NCBI GenBank assembly: GCA_029216955.1 | Contig: JANAVB010010791.1 | Span: forward strand, 2,816,799-2,880,798 | Length of the DNA: 64,000 bases | Direction: 5' to 3' | From: Iris pallida | Taxonomy: Eukaryota; Streptophyta; Magnoliopsida; Asparagales; Iridaceae | Part shown: positions 31,332-40,671 of the stretch, in pieces | Layout: each line of letters begins with the position of its first letter | Numbering within the stretch: position 1 is the first letter of the stretch | Translations under genes and position numbers: made by a program | Notes under the pieces: generated by a model | What the model saw: only the letters and a program-made list of their open reading frames with translations | What the model was told of the DNA's origin: nothing | Databases searched by the model: none

Positions 31332-32722
31332 CGGCTTATGTTATCAATGAAGATCCAGATGCTTCCACTTCTATAAATCAAGAACAACGAATTGTTGCAC
31401 TTGAAGATAAACTGAAGACCATGGCTGAAATGGTCGCCAGTATGCATTCCATCATTATGGCACAACATGCCACACCACCGACTGTACCTGCTGTGAATCC
31501 TGAAATCATAGCTTCATCGGTGCCTGTCTATACTGGACTGGGGGTAGTATCTCCTCAAATGCCTCCTGTACAAGTACAAGTTCAAACTACACCCAGTCAG
31601 TCAGGGGCTGGAGGTAGTGCCTATAATGCTGTTCCTCCTCCTACCACTCTGACCCAACCTGCTCCTTCTTCATCATCCGAATACGCTAATGAAGCTGTCA
31701 AACTCTTACGAACTCAGTTCGAAGCTTTCAAGGAGAAGGACAACTTACAAAGGTTAGGGATCAAACAGCCTTACCCAGTTGAATGGAAGGAAGTTTTGTT
31801 TCCTCCCAAATACAAGATTCCAACAATCTCTCTTTTCGACGACAGTACTTCACCAAGCCAGTTCATCAATCACTTTGAGGTAATGACTGTTCAACTTCAA
31901 CCAAATGACGCTCTTCTTACCAGAGTGTTCGTCGGTTGTTTAGCCGGCGTAGCATATGACTGGTACAGAAGTTTGCCCGATGGTTGTATTACTTCTTTCG
32001 CAGGACTTAAGCAGATCTTTCTGGAAAGATTCTATGAGGGATTCAATGACATGACTATGTCTGCCCTCAATAAAATCAAACAGAAACATAATGAAACTGC
32101 TGAGAGTTTCATCGAACGGTTCCGTCGAGAAGCCTTGAAGATGCCTCCAGGGACTCCTGCTGCTATTACCATAGACACTTGCAAGGCAAATCTCTTGCCT
32201 ATTATCAGTATGTGGACAGGCTCAACTCAGTTCCAAGACTGGCCATCCTTTATCGTCAACGCCAAAGCAGCTGAAGTGAGTGCTAAGAAATTCAAACAAC
32301 TGGGGGTACAGATGTCTAACCCAGATCGGGACAAACATCAATCATCAGGTGGCGGTAATCGTCAGAACAACCGCAAGAACAAAGAAACTTTGAACATTAA
32401 CCTGAAGAGCAAAGAGTCCTTGGCTGTCAATGTAGCTCCGCCTACATCTACTTCTACTCCTGCTGCACCTCAACCGAGGGAACCTCGCCCTAAGGTAGAG
32501 TATTCGTTTGATAAAAATGACACAGCAAGCATCTTCGATTGCTTACTCAAAAGCAATAAGATCCAGCTTCCAGACCCAAAGAAACCTGATGAAGTCGGTA
32601 AGACCGATCATCCTAAGTATTGTGTCTATCATCGATTCATTGGACATCCTACTCGAGCATGTTATGTGCTCAAGGATAAGATTCAAGAACTTGTCAATGC
32701 TGGAGTTGTTACTCTGCAGTAA
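31223..32722 (+). CDS. gag: gag of Tat-2
   Basis: About 500 codons in the frame -1 to ORF1. The frame is already open upstream of the TTG at 31223; the first ATG is at 31304, so the real start or entry mode is uncertain. Capsid-like Retrotrans_gag domain about residues 200-290 (SQFINHFEVM, GVAYDWYRSLPDG, FLERFYEGFNDMTM). C-terminal knuckle CVYHRFIGHPTRAC of the C-x2-H-x4-H-x4-C Tat form. The frame ends with TAA at 32720; Tat-1 has Tyr here (VDYEEKTV versus LQ-stop-DEKTV), so this stop is probably a mutation and gag-pol was one frame. Confidence 0.85.
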   Translation: MGYLPTSQSGDDSFSDYDAYSESSERTMSSTVPREVTAYVINEDPDASTSINQEQRIVALEDKLKTMAEMVASMHSIIMAQHATPPTVPAVNPEIIASSVPVYTGLGVVSPQMPPVQVQVQTTPSQSGAGGSAYNAVPPPTTLTQPAPSSSSEYANEAVKLLRTQFEAFKEKDNLQRLGIKQPYPVEWKEVLFPPKYKIPTISLFDDSTSPSQFINHFEVMTVQLQPNDALLTRVFVGCLAGVAYDWYRSLPDGCITSFAGLKQIFLERFYEGFNDMTMSALNKIKQKHNETAESFIERFRREALKMPPGTPAAITIDTCKANLLPIISMWTGSTQFQDWPSFIVNAKAAEVSAKKFKQLGVQMSNPDRDKHQSSGGGNRQNNRKNKETLNINLKSKESLAVNVAPPTSTSTPAAPQPREPRPKVEYSFDKNDTASIFDCLLKSNKIQLPDPKKPDEVGKTDHPKYCVYHRFIGHPTRACYVLKDKIQELVNAGVVTLQ

Positions 32723-34605
32723 GATGAGAAGACTGTCACTGCCAATATGGTTTCAGTCCAGTTCGGTAACTTTCCCCCGCAGATGATACAGCATGGTATC
32801 ATTCCTATTTCGAAGGCTACTCTCGAGATTGAAAATCTTCCTTCTCCACCAAACGAAGGTCTCGTTCCTTTGTCTCTTGACAATGGCGAAGTTATGTGGA
32901 TCCATCCCGACCTTACTTCAGAGTTCGAGGATTCTTCTTCTTCCAAGAAGAAAGGTCGCTCCAAAAATAAGACAAAGATCTGCAACATGGTGTCTTTTGA
33001 CCCCATAGTTGATGAAGAAATTCTGTTGGGCACCAGATCAGGGAAAACTTATCTGAAAGATTACTCTGAATCTCAAGAGAATCCTGCCTCTTCTTCTGAA
33101 CCTGTCCCAGCACAACCTGCTGCTATTGAAGAAATTCTTTCTACATCTTCACCAGTTGTGGTTCCTATTCCTCCCAAACCAGTGGCTGCTGATAAAGGCA
33201 AGCAACAAGTCCGCTTCGATAAACCCTTGAAGAAATCAACTCCTACTGGGCTTAAGAAGCCTTATAATTTCGATATATTGGCTCAACTAGCCAATACACC
33301 AGCAAGGCTGTCTATCTTTGAACTCTTGCGTCTTTCCAGAGAGACACGAGAAACTCTAAGTGAAGCTCTTATGCAAGCTGAGACTTGTTTAGCCTTTCTC
33401 AAGAAGCCAGAAGCAGAACCAGTCTCTTGTCTCCATTGTCATAGTGTTCTGGAGTTGATTTCGAACATTACTTTCACACAAGATGACATGCTGATGGAGG
33501 ACAATAGGCATGATCGTCCTCTCTACTATACAGGATATGTTAATTCGATGAAAGTCGATCGTATCCTGATAGATCCAGGATCTGCTCTCAGCATCATGCT
33601 GAAAACAATGCCCGATGCTCTGAAAATTCTTGTACATAGTCTCTCCACCACAATCACCACCATTCTTGGATTCAATCAGGAAAGGAGTGAACCTTTGGGC
33701 AAGATTCGCTTAAAACTCCAAATAGGCAATCTTCGCACAAAAGTTACCTTCTATATCATTGACAATCATGGTTGTTCTTATAATGCTCTATTGGGGAGAC
33801 CATTCTTACATGAGCATAATATTGTTCCATCAACCCTTAATCAATGTTTCAAATCTGTTGATGATAAGGGAGAGGTCCATAAGGAAGTTACGGATCTTTA
33901 TCCCTTCAAAGGCGTTGAAGCATACTGCAACGACGCTCGGATGTACAAGGATGAATTCATGAAGATTGTGTTAGCCTTGGACACTGAAGAAGAACAAGAA
34001 GCAATGCCTAAAGACACTCTTATCATACCTATCAAAGGGCGAGTTTCACATCCTCAGTCTTCTAAACTACTGGCTATTCACTTGCCAGTTCAAAAGAAAT
34101 CAGTTGATGCTGATCAAGATCAAAGGGAGCTCACCTCTTCTGAGCCACTTGTTATCGACCTACGTCGTAACAAGGACAAAAAGCAGCTCACTCCTTCTGA
34201 GCCACTTGTTGTTGATCTCACTCACAACAAGAAAAAAAGGGAGCTCACCTCCTCTGAGCCACTTGTTATCGACCTCCGTCGTAACAAGCCTCCCCCACGT
34301 TCTTCTTCTCCCCCTCTTGTAATTAATTTGACCAAGCCTGCTAAGGCTAAAGGTCCTGTTGTAAATACTGATGTACAAATCAATGAAAAAGCACCTACTT
34401 TCCAGTATACTGTTGTTATTTATTATACTAAATGCTATTTGGATATGTTAGATAGCTTCCAATCAATTACAATGGGAGTTGTACAATCTCTTCAGACAGA
34501 AGTCTCACTTGAAGATCCAGATGATTCTTACCGTATTTACCCTTCTCGAAAGAAAGGTGAAAGTCCAATACTTTTAGTAAAGGACCAGAAAAATAATTCA
34601 GCTAT
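32723..34605 (+). pseudogene. Protease region and linker of Tat-2
   Basis: Continues the gag frame after the stop at 32720. The aspartic protease lies near 33520-33830: RPLYYTGYV, RILIDPGSALSIM (active site DPGS), then YNALLGRPFLHEHNIVPSTLNQC. A linker with five LVIDLRRNK/LVVDLTHNK repeats follows (34140-34330), corresponding in place to the APLKIRLKGKPP repeats of Tat-1. A frameshift between about 34540 and 34606 separates it from RT; the same stretch in Tat-1 needs no shift. Would mature the polyprotein. Confidence 0.75.
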
Positions 34606-36408
34606 ATGGATGATAGCAAACTTAACGATACGGGACGTCTCCAGCTCCATCGTTATAGTCAACAATCAAAAGACATCATCCGGAAAATGGGCTATGACTT
34701 CAAAAGTGGCCTCAATTACGATAATAGTAGACGAACTCCTATCCGCACGACTGTTCCGAAAGGAAAGTCAGAAATGTACTACAGCAGGACTAAGAAAGGT
34801 CTCGGATATGCTTCTCCTCCACTGTTATCCCCAGCAGTCTCTGACTCCGACAGTGAAGAACGCTCTAATTCATCTAATTCTAGATCTTGGGATTCTGATA
34901 CTAGCATTGGTGAAGTTCACAGGCTGATCGTATCATCTAACATGGTCTCCGCTGAACTACCAGAAGGCTATGATGAAGACGTTGAAGAAAATCTTGAAAC
35001 AGATCCTTGGGCTCAACATATGGATAACCAATGGGTACTTCGCTTTGAACAACGTGAACCTCCTACTGAAGATCAATTAGTTCAAGTTGATGTAGGGGAA
35101 AGCGGGTCACCTCGTCCAATCTTCATCAGCAAGAATCTTCCAGAAGCAGACAAACAAGAGTTGATTCTTCTTATTAAAGAATACATCGACGTCTTTGCCT
35201 GGAGTTATGAAGACATGCCAGGTTTAGATCCCAAGATTGCTACATACAAACTGAATATTTTGCCTAATGCAAAACCAGTTAAGCAGCAACAACGGCGTTT
35301 TAAACCAGAAATGATGGACGCAATCGATGATAAAGTCAAGAAGCTCATTGCTTGTGGTTTTATTCGAGAAGAGCAGCATCCTGACTGGGTGGCCAACGTC
35401 GTTCCAGTTCTAAAAAAAATGGGCAAAGTTCGAGTCTGCATCGACTTTCGGGATCTTAATGAAGCATGTCCAAAAGATGAATTTTCTCTCCCTATCACGG
35501 ATGTCATGATTGACAATACCTGTGGGTTCGAGCGAATATCTTTCATGGATGGATTCTCTGGATATAATCAGATCAAGATGAATCCTGAAGATGAAAAGCA
35601 TACCTCTTTTCGCACTCCTCGTGGTGTCTATTGCTATACAGTGATGCTATTTGGTCTCAAGAATGCTGGTGCAACCTACCAACGAGCTATGAGTACCATC
35701 TTCAAAGATCATCTTCGTAAGACTGTTGAATGCTATGTTGACGATATTGCTGTCAAAAGTCGTCTAAAGGAAGATCACATTCAAGATTTGAAAACTATCT
35801 TCAATCTCATGCGCCAACATCAACTCAAAATGAATTCCACCAAGTCATTCTTGGGTGTCTCTAGTGGCAAATTTCTCGGCTTCGTCATTACCTCTAAGGG
35901 TATACACATAGATCCCGAGAAGATCAAAGCCATTCAAGAGATGCGTCCTCCACGCAACCTAAAAGAGCTACGAGGATTCCAAGGTCGACTTGCGTACATC
36001 AGGAGATTCATTTCGAACTTGTTTGGATGCTGCAGACCATTCACTCAACTAATGAAGAAGGGTGTATCTTTCGTTTGGACTGAAGAGTGTCAACGAGCAT
36101 TCGACGACATCAAGCGATATCTCATGAACCTACCAGTTTTGGTGCCACCTATCTCTGGCATTCCATTCTTGATGTATGTCCGTGCAATGGACCATTCATT
36201 GGGTGCTTTACTCGCCCAAAAGAACAAAGAAGGTCATGAACAGGCCATCTATTATCTTAGCCGTACTATGATTGGTGCTGAACACCATTATAGTCCGGTC
36301 GAAAAAGAATGCCTGGCTCTCATGTTTGCTGTACAAAAGACAAGGCATTACATCATTGGTCAAACTATTCATGTCATATCCGAGTTAATCCTCTTCGGGT
36401 ACTCATGA
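34606..36408 (+). CDS. pol: Reverse transcriptase and first RNase H of Tat-2
   Basis: 600 codons. RT about residues 240-430: KVRVCIDFRDLN, catalytic FMDG (D315) and YVDD (377-380), FGLKNAGATYQRAM. RNase H about 480-595: PFLMYVRAMDHSLGALLAQ, YYLSRTMIGAEHHY, VEKECLALMFAVQKTRHY. The frame runs off at ELILFGYS because one C is missing near 36380 compared with Tat-1 (ISRVNPLRVL). So the ORF is intact but severed from the integrase part. Confidence 0.9.
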   Translation: MDDSKLNDTGRLQLHRYSQQSKDIIRKMGYDFKSGLNYDNSRRTPIRTTVPKGKSEMYYSRTKKGLGYASPPLLSPAVSDSDSEERSNSSNSRSWDSDTSIGEVHRLIVSSNMVSAELPEGYDEDVEENLETDPWAQHMDNQWVLRFEQREPPTEDQLVQVDVGESGSPRPIFISKNLPEADKQELILLIKEYIDVFAWSYEDMPGLDPKIATYKLNILPNAKPVKQQQRRFKPEMMDAIDDKVKKLIACGFIREEQHPDWVANVVPVLKKMGKVRVCIDFRDLNEACPKDEFSLPITDVMIDNTCGFERISFMDGFSGYNQIKMNPEDEKHTSFRTPRGVYCYTVMLFGLKNAGATYQRAMSTIFKDHLRKTVECYVDDIAVKSRLKEDHIQDLKTIFNLMRQHQLKMNSTKSFLGVSSGKFLGFVITSKGIHIDPEKIKAIQEMRPPRNLKELRGFQGRLAYIRRFISNLFGCCRPFTQLMKKGVSFVWTEECQRAFDDIKRYLMNLPVLVPPISGIPFLMYVRAMDHSLGALLAQKNKEGHEQAIYYLSRTMIGAEHHYSPVEKECLALMFAVQKTRHYIIGQTIHVISELILFGYS

Positions 36409-38390
36409 AAAAGCCCAGCACACTCAATTCTCGGCTGGCTACGTGGGCAATCCTGCTAGCTCAGTATGACATGGTGTATGTTCCACAAAAGTCTGTCAAA
36501 GGTCAAGCACTGGCAGATTTCTTAGCAGCTCATCCTGTGCCAGAAACATCTAAGCTCTATGACGAAATTCCAGACGAGACATTGGAAGTCAACATGATCT
36601 CTGAAGAATTTTTAACCTGGCGTCTATTCTTTGACGGTGCATCAAGGATCGGACCAAATGGTGCCATTGTGGCGGGTGTTGGAGTGGTCCTCGTTTCTCC
36701 AGACGGATCAACTATCCAAAGAGCCTACTCTCTAGATGAATCTTGCTCCAACAATGTAGCGGAGTACAATGCTCTACTCATCGGCCTTCAGTTAGCCAAA
36801 CAACTGAACGTTGAATATCTCGAAGTCTACGGTGATTCTAAACTATTTGTTAATCAGGTTAGAGGAACCTATGAAGTCCGTCATCAAGATCTGGTGCCTT
36901 ATCACGAAGCAGCAATTAACATAGCTACATCATTCAAAGCTTTCTTCATAGACTATGTTCGACGAGCTTGTAACACAGAAGCAGATGCTTTGGCCAATCT
37001 TACAGCTGTCTTAGCCATCCCTATCAAAAGACAGCAGGTCGTAGTTATCTCCAACCGAGAACTGTTCTGCATCGAAAATAATCGTAATATTGAATTCAGC
37101 AATTTTGCTGAAGTCAATGTTATCGATGACGATTGGAGAACTCCTTTTATTGACTTCGTAGTTCATGACATACTCCCTGAAGATCCTAAGGAGGCTACGA
37201 GTGTTCGTCGAAGATTGTTACGATTCTATTACAATCAAATTACCAAGATCCTTTATCGACGAACTTATGACGGTCTTCTTCTACGCTGTCTTGCTGGTGA
37301 TGAAGCCAAACAAGTTTTACGTGAAGCTCACGATGGTGTTTGTGGAGCACATCAACCTGGTCCTAAACTACAGGATCGCATTAGACGCATGGGTTACTAC
37401 TGGCCCTCTATGGTATCAGATGCCGTTGAATATGCAAGAAAATGTCGTGCTTGTCAAATCCATGCAGACTTCATTCATCAACCATCGAATTTCCTTCATC
37501 CGACTGCTTCTTCCTGGCCTTTCGAAGCCTGGGGCATGGATGTCATAGATCCCATCAATCCTCCTTCTTCTAGAGGACATCGGTTCATATTGGCAATAAC
37601 GGACTACTTCTCCAAGTGGGCTGAAGCTATACCTCTGGCTGAAGTCAAGACTAGTAGCGTCATCAACTTCGTTAAACACCACGTCATCTATAGATTTGGT
37701 GTACCTCGAAGAATCATCCATGACAATGGACCTCAATTCATCAGCCAGAAGTTCACCAGATTCTGTGATGATCACCGGATTGACAATGTTGCCTCGACAG
37801 CATACAATCCTGCCGCTAATGGTTTAGCTGAAGCTTTTAACAAAACCATCATCAAGCTCCTTAAGAAGTTTGTATCCACTAACAAACGGAACTGGAGTGA
37901 GAAATTCGGCGAATGTCTTTGGGCCTACCGAACTACGGTCCGTAATCCTACAGGCTTTACACCTTTCACTTTGGTGTATGGCTGTGAAGCTGTTCTTCCT
38001 TTGGAGCTGCAAATTCCTTCTTTAAGGATTGCCATTGCTAACGAGCTTACTACAGAGAAAAATGATCTTCTTCGACTTCAAGAATTAGAAGCACTTGATG
38101 AGAAGCGATTAATGGCTCAACAGTATATTGAGTTATACCAAGCCCGCATCTCGAAGACTTTCAACCGCAAAGTTAAAGTCAGAACATTTCAGCAGGGAGA
38201 ACTTGTTCTAATGGTCAGACGTCCTATGACTATGACTCATATGAGCAAAGGGAAATTCGATGCGAAATGGGAAGGTCCCTATGTCGTAAGCAAAGTCTTC
38301 TCAAATGGAGCTTATCAACTCTCAGAGCTTGATGGTCGAGTTGCTATGATGCCTATCAATGGCAAGTTCCTTAAGAAGTATTATGTATAA
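36384..38390 (+). CDS. pol: Second RNase H and integrase of Tat-2
   Basis: True homology starts at RVNPLRVLMKKP; the frame is open from 36309, but the first 24 residues are out-of-frame RNase H. Using residues from 36309: archaeal-type RNase H D109 (FFDGAS), E152 (VAEY), D176 (YGDS), D226 (EADA), all present. Integrase zinc finger H341, H348, C379, C382. Integrase core D411 (GMDVIDP), D472 (IHDNGPQ), E508 (GLAEAF). The C-terminal tail ends MPINGKFLKKYYV at 38390, as in Tat-1. Convergent with the antisense ORF that ends at 38475, leaving 84 bp of AT-rich DNA. Confidence 0.9.
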   Translation, partial: VNPLRVLMKKPSTLNSRLATWAILLAQYDMVYVPQKSVKGQALADFLAAHPVPETSKLYDEIPDETLEVNMISEEFLTWRLFFDGASRIGPNGAIVAGVGVVLVSPDGSTIQRAYSLDESCSNNVAEYNALLIGLQLAKQLNVEYLEVYGDSKLFVNQVRGTYEVRHQDLVPYHEAAINIATSFKAFFIDYVRRACNTEADALANLTAVLAIPIKRQQVVVISNRELFCIENNRNIEFSNFAEVNVIDDDWRTPFIDFVVHDILPEDPKEATSVRRRLLRFYYNQITKILYRRTYDGLLLRCLAGDEAKQVLREAHDGVCGAHQPGPKLQDRIRRMGYYWPSMVSDAVEYARKCRACQIHADFIHQPSNFLHPTASSWPFEAWGMDVIDPINPPSSRGHRFILAITDYFSKWAEAIPLAEVKTSSVINFVKHHVIYRFGVPRRIIHDNGPQFISQKFTRFCDDHRIDNVASTAYNPAANGLAEAFNKTIIKLLKKFVSTNKRNWSEKFGECLWAYRTTVRNPTGFTPFTLVYGCEAVLPLELQIPSLRIAIANELTTEKNDLLRLQELEALDEKRLMAQQYIELYQARISKTFNRKVKVRTFQQGELVLMVRRPMTMTHMSKGKFDAKWEGPYVVSKVFSNGAYQLSELDGRVAMMPINGKFLKKYYV

Positions 38391-38474
38391 ATGTAAATGC
38401 TTGTAAATCATCAGACAGAATCAAGTTTATAAATAAAATTTAAATTTTATTTTATTATATGAGAGTACATGATA
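38391..38474. terminator. AT-rich gap between pol and antisense ORF
   Basis: AATAAAATTTAAATTTTATTTTATT at 38433-38457 contains polyadenylation-like AATAAA words on both strands, fitting 3' ends arriving from either side. Confidence 0.4.
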
Positions 38475-38795
38475 TTAAAGATTACTATCATCTTTCTCTA
38501 CATTGGGACGCGGGCCACTGCCGTCCTTCTCGAAAACATGATCAGCAAAAGAGCCGAGAACCTCCTTGCTGGAACCCACGAGGAACTTGCAAGCGGCCAT
38601 CCTCATGGCTTCTTCTTCTTCAGTCCTTCCTGGTTCGAGCAGGAAGTCCAAAATGTCTCGTGGCGGCTGGGGTGCAGACGAACCTTCACCTGCTTCTGTT
38701 GCCTTCGGTTGAACTGGATCAGCAGGGCATTCTTCAGTGCCCTTCTGAGCCTTCGGGACGATCTCAGCCTTCTTGGATGCTTCTCCAGACGACAT
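38475..38795 (-). CDS. Short antisense ORF of Tat-2, unknown function
   Basis: 106 codons from ATG 38795, acidic and hydrophilic: MSSGEASKKAEIVPKAQKG, then PPRDILDFLLEPGRTEEEEAMRMAACKFL and GSSKEVLGSFADHVFEKDG. No signal peptide, membrane segment or known domain recognised. A minus-strand TATA box 43 bp upstream (38843-38850) supports it as a separate gene, and an 11-copy palindromic array lies immediately beyond. It is not part of the large antisense gene, which stops at 39518. Tat-1 has no counterpart between 18773 and 19433, so it was lost there or gained here. Confidence 0.55.
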   Translation of the reverse strand: MSSGEASKKAEIVPKAQKGTEECPADPVQPKATEAGEGSSAPQPPRDILDFLLEPGRTEEEEAMRMAACKFLVGSSKEVLGSFADHVFEKDGSGPRPNVEKDDSNL

Positions 38796-38842
38796 TTTTA
38801 TGTTAAAGAGTAGAAGTGTTCGTTCCGGTCAGATTTCTGCTA

Positions 38843-38850
38843 TATTTATA
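38843..38850 (-). promoter_or_regulatory. TATA box of the short antisense ORF
   Basis: Minus-strand CCTATAAATATAG. The ATG follows within about 50 bp. Confidence 0.6.
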
Positions 38851-38889
38851 GGAAGAAGTTCCTCAAATAACGAAGCGACACATTCATCT

Positions 38890-39219
38890 GACGGTTCGCC
38901 CGTTTATTAATGCCTGACGGTTCGTCCGTTTAACACATTCATCCGACGGTTCGCCCGTTCATTAATGCCTGACGGTTCGTCCGTTCATTTATTACATTTA
39001 TCCGATGGTTCATCCGTTCATTTATTATCACCTGACGGTTCATCCGTTCATTAAATTCATTCACCACCTGACGGTTCATCCGTTCATTAAATTTATTCAC
39101 CACCTGACGGTTCATCCGTTTATTAATTCATTCATCACCACTTGACGGTTCATCCCGTTCATTATCTGACGGTCTTCCCGTTCATTTATCTCACATACAT
39201 TGACGATTCATCATCGTTC
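38890..39219. repeat. Eleven-copy palindromic repeat array
   Basis: Units GACGGTTCGTCCGTTCATT or close variants start at about 38890, 38916, 38945, 38971, 39005, 39034, 39070, 39105, 39144, 39168 and 39202, spaced mostly 24-36 bp. Each has the inverted core ACGG...CCGT. The last unit reads ACGAT...ATCGT, changing both arms together. The array starts 40 bp upstream of the TATA box of the short antisense ORF. Confidence 0.9.
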
Positions 39220-39232
39220 ATTATCCATATCA

Positions 39233-39259
39233 GCAACTTATCGTTTTCGATTAAGTTGT
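39233..39259. repeat. Hairpin
   Basis: CAACTTATCG, loop TTTT, CGATTAAGTTG: 11 pairs with one bulged T. It lies between the palindromic array and the conserved-loop hairpins. Confidence 0.6.
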
Positions 39260-39281
39260 CAAATTGAAATAATAGTATTCA

Positions 39282-39380
39282 ATATATTCTGCCACATCCA
39301 TATTACCTCTGAGCAGATATAATGAATATAATTATTTTCTACAAAAAATATATCATGTCTTGCACCTCTGAATATATTTT
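39282..39380 (-). repeat. Two conserved-loop stem-loops of Tat-2
   Basis: Minus-strand loops TCAGAGGTAATATGGATGTG (39312-39293) and TCAGAGGTGCAAGACATG (39371-39354) match the Tat-1 loop. Stems: five pairs, a bulge, then four pairs for the first; nine perfect A-T pairs for the second. Orientation relative to the antisense gene is the same as in Tat-1. Confidence 0.8.
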
Positions 39381-40332
39381 CTATCTCTATTATTTATATC
39401 TAAATAAGATATGCAATAAATAATGGAGCCACAACAAAATATTTTTTATTTTTCAAAATATGAGGCATTACAGAAATGCATCTACGACAATAAACACAAA
39501 AAATACAAAAAGTTCTATTAAGAAGGAGGAATAATCAAATTGTCGATCTGCTGCTTCAGAGTCTGCAGCTCTTCTTCATGAGTAGATGTCACCTTTCTTC
39601 TAGCCTCTTCCATTCCTGTTTCTTCATTAAAAACCGACATGTCTATTGTCCGGCGGGTAATTTCTGCACTATGGGTTGCCTCATACTCTTTCCTTTCCTG
39701 AATTAAGGTATTGAATTGTTCAATCATAAGTTGGTGATTAGCAGTTTCCTCTTCAAATTCTTGCTGGAGGCGAGTAATCTCTGCTTTCAGTTCAGCAAGT
39801 CTCTGTCCTTTGCTTTCAGCCATTAAAGTAACTGATTCTATCTTGGAGTTGTATTCGGCTGATTTTGCGGAATGAGCCTCCAAAAGATTTTGAAGGTTCA
39901 CCCTTTCTATATCAGCTGCATGAGCCATTCGCTCAAACTCAGCCTGCACTAGGGACTCTATTTCCTTCTTCTTGAGCTCCTTATAGTTTTTTACGGAGAC
40001 TTCTAATTCATTCAATATGTGTTCAAGGAGAGTGGCCTGAGCTTCGTCTCCTTGCTCCCTTATGGCTCTTATTAAGAGAGAAGTTGGCTTCCTAACCATA
40101 AAGAAATCAGCTCCTTCTTTCTCTATCATCTTATGAACAAGAGGTCCCAGCGACTCGAAGAAGCATCTGGTAAAAGACTGGACAACTTGTTGATTAATGG
40201 CCAGAGTTCCAGGAGTCGCAGCTACTCCTGTTGAAGATGAGGCAGCAGGTTGCTCGATCCTTTGTGGCTGGATAGCAGGTTCTTTAAACAAAGGAGCTAG
40301 AGTGGAGCTGGTCGCCCCTCCTGTTTGTTCTT

Positions 40333-40404
40333 CTGCAAAAGTAAAATTGTTATTTTACTAGTTGTCTGCCAATGACCAAGAGGATCAAATAAAAGCGGTC
40401 TTAC
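40333..40404 (-). other. Intron 3 of the Tat-2 antisense gene
   Basis: ACCAAG then GTAAGA; acceptor ACTTTTGCAG then AAGAAC. 72 nt, phase 1. Confidence 0.8.
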
Positions 40405-40596
40405 CTTGGTTCGATTCAGCAATAGGCTTATTTCCTGCAGGAATGGACTCCTGTTGAACAGAAGTAACTTCAACTGCAACAGCCTGGCTGCTGCCCGCCT
40501 CAGAACCACAGGATAGATGATGACTACTACTAATAACCACCGTGGTTATGGGTATTATAGCCAAGTCCGTCGGAGGTGTTGGCAGAGTTTCAAGAT

Positions 40597-40671
40597 CTGC
40601 AACAATTACAAATGAAGATATTAGCTATCAATCCATTTTAAAAAAGAAGATTACTAAATCTTGTTTTATAC
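40597..40671 (-). other. Intron 2 of the Tat-2 antisense gene
   Basis: CTCAAG then GTATAA; acceptor ATTGTTGCAG then ATCTTG. 75 nt, phase 1. Confidence 0.8.

Noticed and set aside
32720..32722. Programmed stop readthrough between gag and protease in Tat-2
   Set aside because: Tat-1 has a sense codon here in the same frame, so a simple nonsense mutation is more likely.
38890..39219. CRISPR-like array (regular short repeats with spacers)
   Set aside because: Repeats are palindromic 15-20 bp units with AT-rich, mutually similar spacers inside a plant retrotransposon; no cas genes and no reason to expect CRISPR.
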